Of a stretch of DNA of 64,000 bases, positions 60,601 to 64,000 are shown in pieces; the first letter of the stretch is position 1; each line of letters begins with the position of its first letter. The DNA is from Mnemiopsis leidyi (taxonomy: Eukaryota; Ctenophora; Tentaculata; Lobata; Bolinopsidae), in assembly GCA_000226015.1 (NCBI GenBank), contig JH152694.1:27622-91621 (forward strand). Direction: 5' to 3'. Under the pieces are notes generated by a model. The model saw only the letters and a program-made list of their open reading frames with translations. It was not told the origin of the DNA and searched no databases. The translations under genes were made by a program, and so were the position numbers.

Positions 60601-63151
60601 ACCATTTTCGCTGATCGAGCTGGTCACTTGGAGGGCCGACACGTAGTAGAAGTGCTTGGCAGGGTCGGACTTGCAACACTCGAAATCTTCTCTCGTCGTG
60701 TCGCACTCAGATTCCACCCATGGCAATGGGTTGCTGGAAGATTTGGTGAAAAATCTTTACTTAAGAAAAGTGGAAATTAATCTGATTTTAAGGCTCTTAT
60801 AATAAGAGTGTCATATTAACATTAACGCTTCCCTCAGCTTCGCAAAGACACTGTTCTTTGTTATCGATTATAGCACATTATAAATAATGACTCTGTAATC
60901 TGCAATTAAATCATCGCTCCATTCATAATCGTACAATGGCACATTCTAAAACGGAGACGGCTTTTTCTCTCGGAAAAAGGCGCGTCGTCTTATCTCGATT
61001 ATTTTAAATTCTAAGTCTACCTAATAAAAGATCCAGGGGTGGCGGAACAGGGGGCCAGGGGGGCCATGCCCCTCCAAAATAATTTGGATGGGGGGCCCCC
61101 AAATTTCAACAACTTCTGTTTGGAAATTGCTTTTAAACTATCTGACACATGCCAAATTTTCAAAATGTTTAGCGTGCGGCGGGCTGAATCGACTCTTTTC
61201 ACCAATTTTTTGGGCAAATACCTTTCACACATTAAAGTTTAAATGATGTCTGCTTTTTTGAACTGCTCTAAAGAATAAAAGCTTTCTGTAGATTTTTCTT
61301 ACAATACGGAAACTACTAAACTAGGAAATTACGATAGAATTGTTTAATTAATTTCAAAAGAATTGTAGGTTGATAACCTATTGTTGCGGCCATTACGAAG
61401 CATTGTCGAATTAATTCTCCAATCATACCTACCTTATGTTTTTTTGAAGAATTTGCCAGGGTCACAGTATCACTGATGAGAAAGCACTATAAAAACTCTC
61501 ATACCAAGCTCTATTACCAAGATGGTTCAAATTCAACTTCAAATTCAAAATTTCAAAAAAAAAAATTGCCTGCGGCAGGCTGATTAGACTTTTAAAACTT
61601 TCTGGAACATCAAGAGGAATCATCGATTTATGCAGACTCTATATTTTCGGGTAAATAAACGATAACATATTTAGGCACATGCGAGCGAGCACTGTGGGCA
61701 AATTTTACTATATGAAAAGTACCCCTCCCTCCTCCCCCCCCCCCCCCAGTTTTTGAGCATGTTCCTCCACCCCTTAAAAGATCGAGGAACACGCTATAAC
61801 CTACTAACCTGAAAGAAAGATAAAAGTAGTACATGCACCAAGTCATTACTATTGGATAATACACTGTCATACTGAACGACACCACAACCTGTGCAAATCC
61901 GATACCCTGAAATTGGGACGAGCAATAAGTTTTTATGTAGGAGCTAATTTTTTGCTTCTTTTGAAAAGAATTAGTCTTAATTACCGAATGGTTAATGATG
62001 ATGTCACAAGATATTTCTGTGAAGCGTGAAAGGAAAAGAGGTCACAACGATCGCGATCTCGACCAAACTTAAGTATAGCTGCGTTGAAACAATCAGTAGA
62101 GTCAGGTTAAGTTGAGTCAGGTACATAAACTTTACTTAAAGAGACAAATAACTAACTTTAAGATAAGGTCTGATTCTACTCCATATCTTTATCGAGCCCT
62201 GCTGAAATCTCTGTCCCAATGCCAGCTCCATGAAAAAGAGGGGAACTCCTTCAACAGCCAACATGATGCAGTAGGGAACGAGAAACGCTCCACCTCCATT
62301 TTTCTGGGCCAGGTATGGAAACCTGTCAGTGATGTCACAATGAAGGTTGAGTAGTAAAGTAAAATGTACTCGCCCAATCATAGGTACAACCTAGTGGCTA
62401 CTATTATTCGAGCAGAATGCTTTCGTTAGTCTTTTATTGGTTCCACAGCAATTTTTCTTCAAGTATTAAGGGGTAGATTAGCAATAAGCACTGATACTAA
62501 TCATTAAACGGGATATCAGCGCAGACATCTGATCTAATTCTAAACAACCCCGAACTTAGCTTTGGCTTAGTATAATTGATTGACGAAAATACACTTGCCT
62601 CCAGACGTTTCCAGTACCGACAGCTAGTCCGACCCCGGCTAACAGGAACTCCAGATGACTTCCCCATCTTGCTCTGTTCTCCTCGTTTACCTTCCCTTCT
62701 TCCTGGGACACGGGATATCATCACTTTCTCATTCTGTAAGCCGTGTCGGCCGAACTAACGAAAATCTTTCACAAAAAATAATCGCTTGAGCAAACTTTGA
62801 GTCAAAGTTTGTTCTTGATTCTTCCAAGTATAATTTTTGTTTGTTTGGCTGTTTGATTATCCGAATCAACCGCACCTCAGGTTAATCGTTGTCGATCGTC
62901 GACGGTTAGATCTTAAAAGAAGTTAAAAACCCAAATATTAAATATCAATTCCTCACGCAAAATCTGAAAGTCACATACGGTCGATTTGATTCAGGTAGAG
63001 GAGAGCTGTCTCGCGTGGAGAAATCTCACGTTTATTGGAAACAAGAACTAAAATCAACAATAATTAATTAATTAAATACCACATCACGTGCAAATGTAAT
63101 CATGTTCAATGTTATAATAATATGACTCTTTTAAAGACATACCTTTCCCAT
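54664..63151 (-). CDS. SLC6-family Na+/Cl--dependent transporter, 611 aa
   Basis: Exons (minus): 63143-63151 (MGK, tentative), 62599-62702, 62157-62322, 61809-61906, 60532-60733, 59688-59766, 59129-59240, one of 58834-58987 or 58622-58775, 57825-58043, 57602-57725, 56238-56371, 54664-55098. Every junction is in phase. TM1 has [12 protein letters not shown], with Gly where monoamine transporters have Asp98, so an amino-acid-type substrate is likely. TM2 NGGGAF and ELALGQ, TM5 [11 protein letters not shown]6 AAGQIFYS and SYNP, TM10 [14 protein letters not shown]11 [13 protein letters not shown] and TM12 are all present. The chloride-site Gln, Ser, Asn and Ser are kept. The Na2-site Asp of SERT (Asp437) is Asn here (ALNSEFG). 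The second extracellular loop is short with clustered Cys. The family moves amino acids, glycine, GABA or monoamines into cells with Na+/Cl-; the exact substrate is unknown. The intron after 62599 uses a GC donor (AG|GCAAGT). Confidence 0.9.
55446..55592. repeat. 17-bp semi-palindromic tandem array
   Basis: About nine copies of GTCGTAGTGACGACACT, with an insertion near 55506. GTCGT and ACGAC within each unit can pair. It lies in the last intron of the SLC6 gene (55099-56237). Confidence 0.9.
56533..56865. repeat. TTTTGACCATGGTCAAAA-like palindromic repeats
   Basis: Three ACTTGACCAAAA copies are followed by many inverted and direct TGACCATGGTCA variants. It is a self-complementary stretch in the SLC6 intron 56372-57601, probably replication-slippage derived. 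Confidence 0.7.
58622..58775 (-). CDS. SLC6 alternative exon 8b (TM6b-TM7, Ser version)
   Basis: Same length and phases as 8a and 41 of 51 residues identical by hand alignment. It completes TM6 as S-L-S-V-G-F-G and continues through [10 protein letters not shown] and [10 protein letters not shown] to GFRE. The pocket position is Ser, as in LeuT. It has an intact acceptor (ttttcag) and donor (GAG|GTAAAT). Only 58 bp separate it from 8a. Confidence 0.85.
58834..58987 (-). CDS. SLC6 alternative exon 8a (TM6b-TM7, Gly version)
   Basis: 154 bp, phase 2 in and phase 0 out. It completes TM6 as S-L-G-T-G-F-G and continues through [20 protein letters not shown] and TM7 to GFRE. The residue at the SERT Gly338 / LeuT Ser256 position is Gly. 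Asn and Ser of the chloride site are present. Transcribed first of the pair. Confidence 0.85.
59285..59685. repeat. ACACAGACAGACACA-rich degenerate microsatellite
   Basis: Imperfect copies of a 40-50-bp unit around CACACAGACAGACACATAAA and CAGTCTTACTGACACA fill almost the whole SLC6 intron 59241-59687. Confidence 0.8.
60368..60590 (-). repeat. Four tandem copies of a TM4 segment with its splice donor
   Basis: Units begin on the plus strand at 60368, 60420, 60474 and 60531 (52-57 bp apart). On the minus strand each reads LVLTYA(N)CLFK-like or a frame-shifted version, then a GTTAG donor-like end. The copy at 60531-60590 is the true 3' end of exon 60532-60733; the others are in the following intron. 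Confidence 0.8.
61020..61620. repeat. Degenerate repeat-derived stretch in an SLC6 intron
   Basis: It begins with the G-run GGGGTGGCGGAACAGGGGG, followed by a GGGGGCC-type inverted block. GCGGCGGGCTGAATCGAC (about 61176) and GCGGCAGGCTGATTAGAC (about 61572) are direct repeats. AATTGTAGGTTGATAACCTA (about 61363) also occurs at about 17291, marking a dispersed family. No coding capacity was seen. Confidence 0.5.
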
Positions 63152-64000
63152 ATTAGTTCAGAGACTACAGTTTTATGAGCCAATCCGATATGATTGTTTT
63201 CGATCTCAAAACAAATTTTTGATTTGCTTTGACCAAAAACTATTGTTGAATAGTCTCACAATTAACCAACTGTTAATGTAAAGGATAATAAAGGAAGAAG
63301 ATAAACGAAGAATATGTATTTCAGTCAATCTTCAGAAATAACAAGCTCAAAACTAAGTCTTCTGGAAATGCTTTGTTTTCATTTTAAGTCAAACTCATAA
63401 GAAGTTAATTACCGCAGTAACTTTCCGTTTCCAATATCGCAGCTAATTTCACGCCGGGAATGAGATTCCCGTTTAATTTCATTGCGGTCAAACGAGGGGG
63501 CAGTAAATTAAAGAGTATCACGTGCGATAGCACAGAAAAAGAAGATAATTCCGATCAAGTTTCAAATTTGGGAGCATTTCCGAGACACTGCAATGTCTTT
63601 ATCATTATTATAATGTTGTTAAATCTATATCAAGATGGTTTTCAAAGATTTTGATTTGTAGTGCCCTCCGAATTCATTTTTTTCTCATTTCTCGGTGGAA
63701 GTGCACTTCACTGAGGAGGGTAGAAATGAATGACCGTAAGAAGTTTGCAAAATTTCGATACAATAGTAAAATTTGATGTCAGTAAAACTTGATGTCGCTC
63801 GCTCAATGATTAAGAACATTAGGAAATATTAGAAAATGAGGCAGAACTAGTTGATTAACACTAATAAATAATTCAATCGGTCTGGTTTCGCACTATCTCA
63901 ACTGTAGAACAAACCATGCAGGTGGTTCCATAGGTTCAGATGTTTCGTTAAACTTAGATTGCTGAAATTGAACTCTAAATTTTAAGCCAATTCAAAATTT
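63152..64000. other. 5' flank of the SLC6 gene; nothing else recognised
   Basis: AT-rich. A further 5' exon or promoter may be here, but no clear motif or second gene is visible up to the edge. Confidence 0.45.

Noticed and set aside
1-64000. tRNA, rRNA or CRISPR-type features
   Set aside because: None seen; tandem arrays here lack unique spacers and this is a spliced eukaryotic genome.

Overview
This is animal (metazoan) nuclear DNA, probably from an invertebrate. It is AT-rich and intron-rich, with GT-AG introns, one GC-AG intron, secreted Ly6-like, sushi and discoidin-like domains, and an SLC6 transporter. I cannot fix the phylum. The several opposite-strand genes inside introns would suit a genome known for nested genes, such as a ctenophore, but that is a weak guess. 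Two 10-N assembly gaps lie at 15146-15155 and 35713-35722. All gene models below were assembled by hand from splice sites and reading-frame phase, not from transcripts or searches.

Layout. (1) 1-14100, minus strand: the 5' part of a gene with Ras-association-like sequence. It starts at 14100 and runs off the left edge; its exons are small and its introns long. (2) 14101-20183: intergenic, mostly repeats. It holds a large foldback element (about 18683-19410), a third partial copy of its arm near 14690-14800, and a GC-rich palindromic repeat cluster (about 16400-17500). (3) 20184-53022, plus strand: a 37-exon coiled-coil gene (1533 codons plus stop) with a Ser/Pro-rich basic N-terminus. An alternative first coding exon (21783-22674) is phase-compatible with exon 5. 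(4) Inside introns of that gene, on the minus strand, lie five predicted secreted or surface protein genes. Two are multi-exon sushi-domain genes formed by a segmental duplication (24324-26512 and 28338-30811). One is a single-exon Ly6-like gene (36442-36951). Two are paralogous single-exon cysteine-rich, probably GPI-anchored proteins (46087-46626 and 47645-48586). (5) 54664-63151, minus strand: a complete SLC6 Na+/Cl--coupled transporter gene (611 aa), tail-to-tail with the coiled-coil gene. The last 850 bases hold nothing I recognise beyond its 5' flank.

The most striking observation is in the SLC6 gene. The exon for TM6b-TM7, which lines the substrate site, is present twice in tandem. Both copies are 154 bp with identical phases, separated by only 58 bp, and including both would break the frame. 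They differ by hand alignment at 10 of 51 residues, including the pocket position equivalent to LeuT Ser256 / SERT Gly338 (Gly in one copy, Ser in the other). This looks like a mutually exclusive splicing switch for transporter selectivity.

Other notable structure includes a run of 126-bp (42-codon, six-heptad) exons in the coiled-coil gene, and tandem-repeat arrays abutting several splice acceptors. There is also a LINE 3' fragment flanked by a duplication of roughly 105 bp covering a whole intron, and four tandem copies of a transmembrane segment plus its splice donor in the SLC6 gene.
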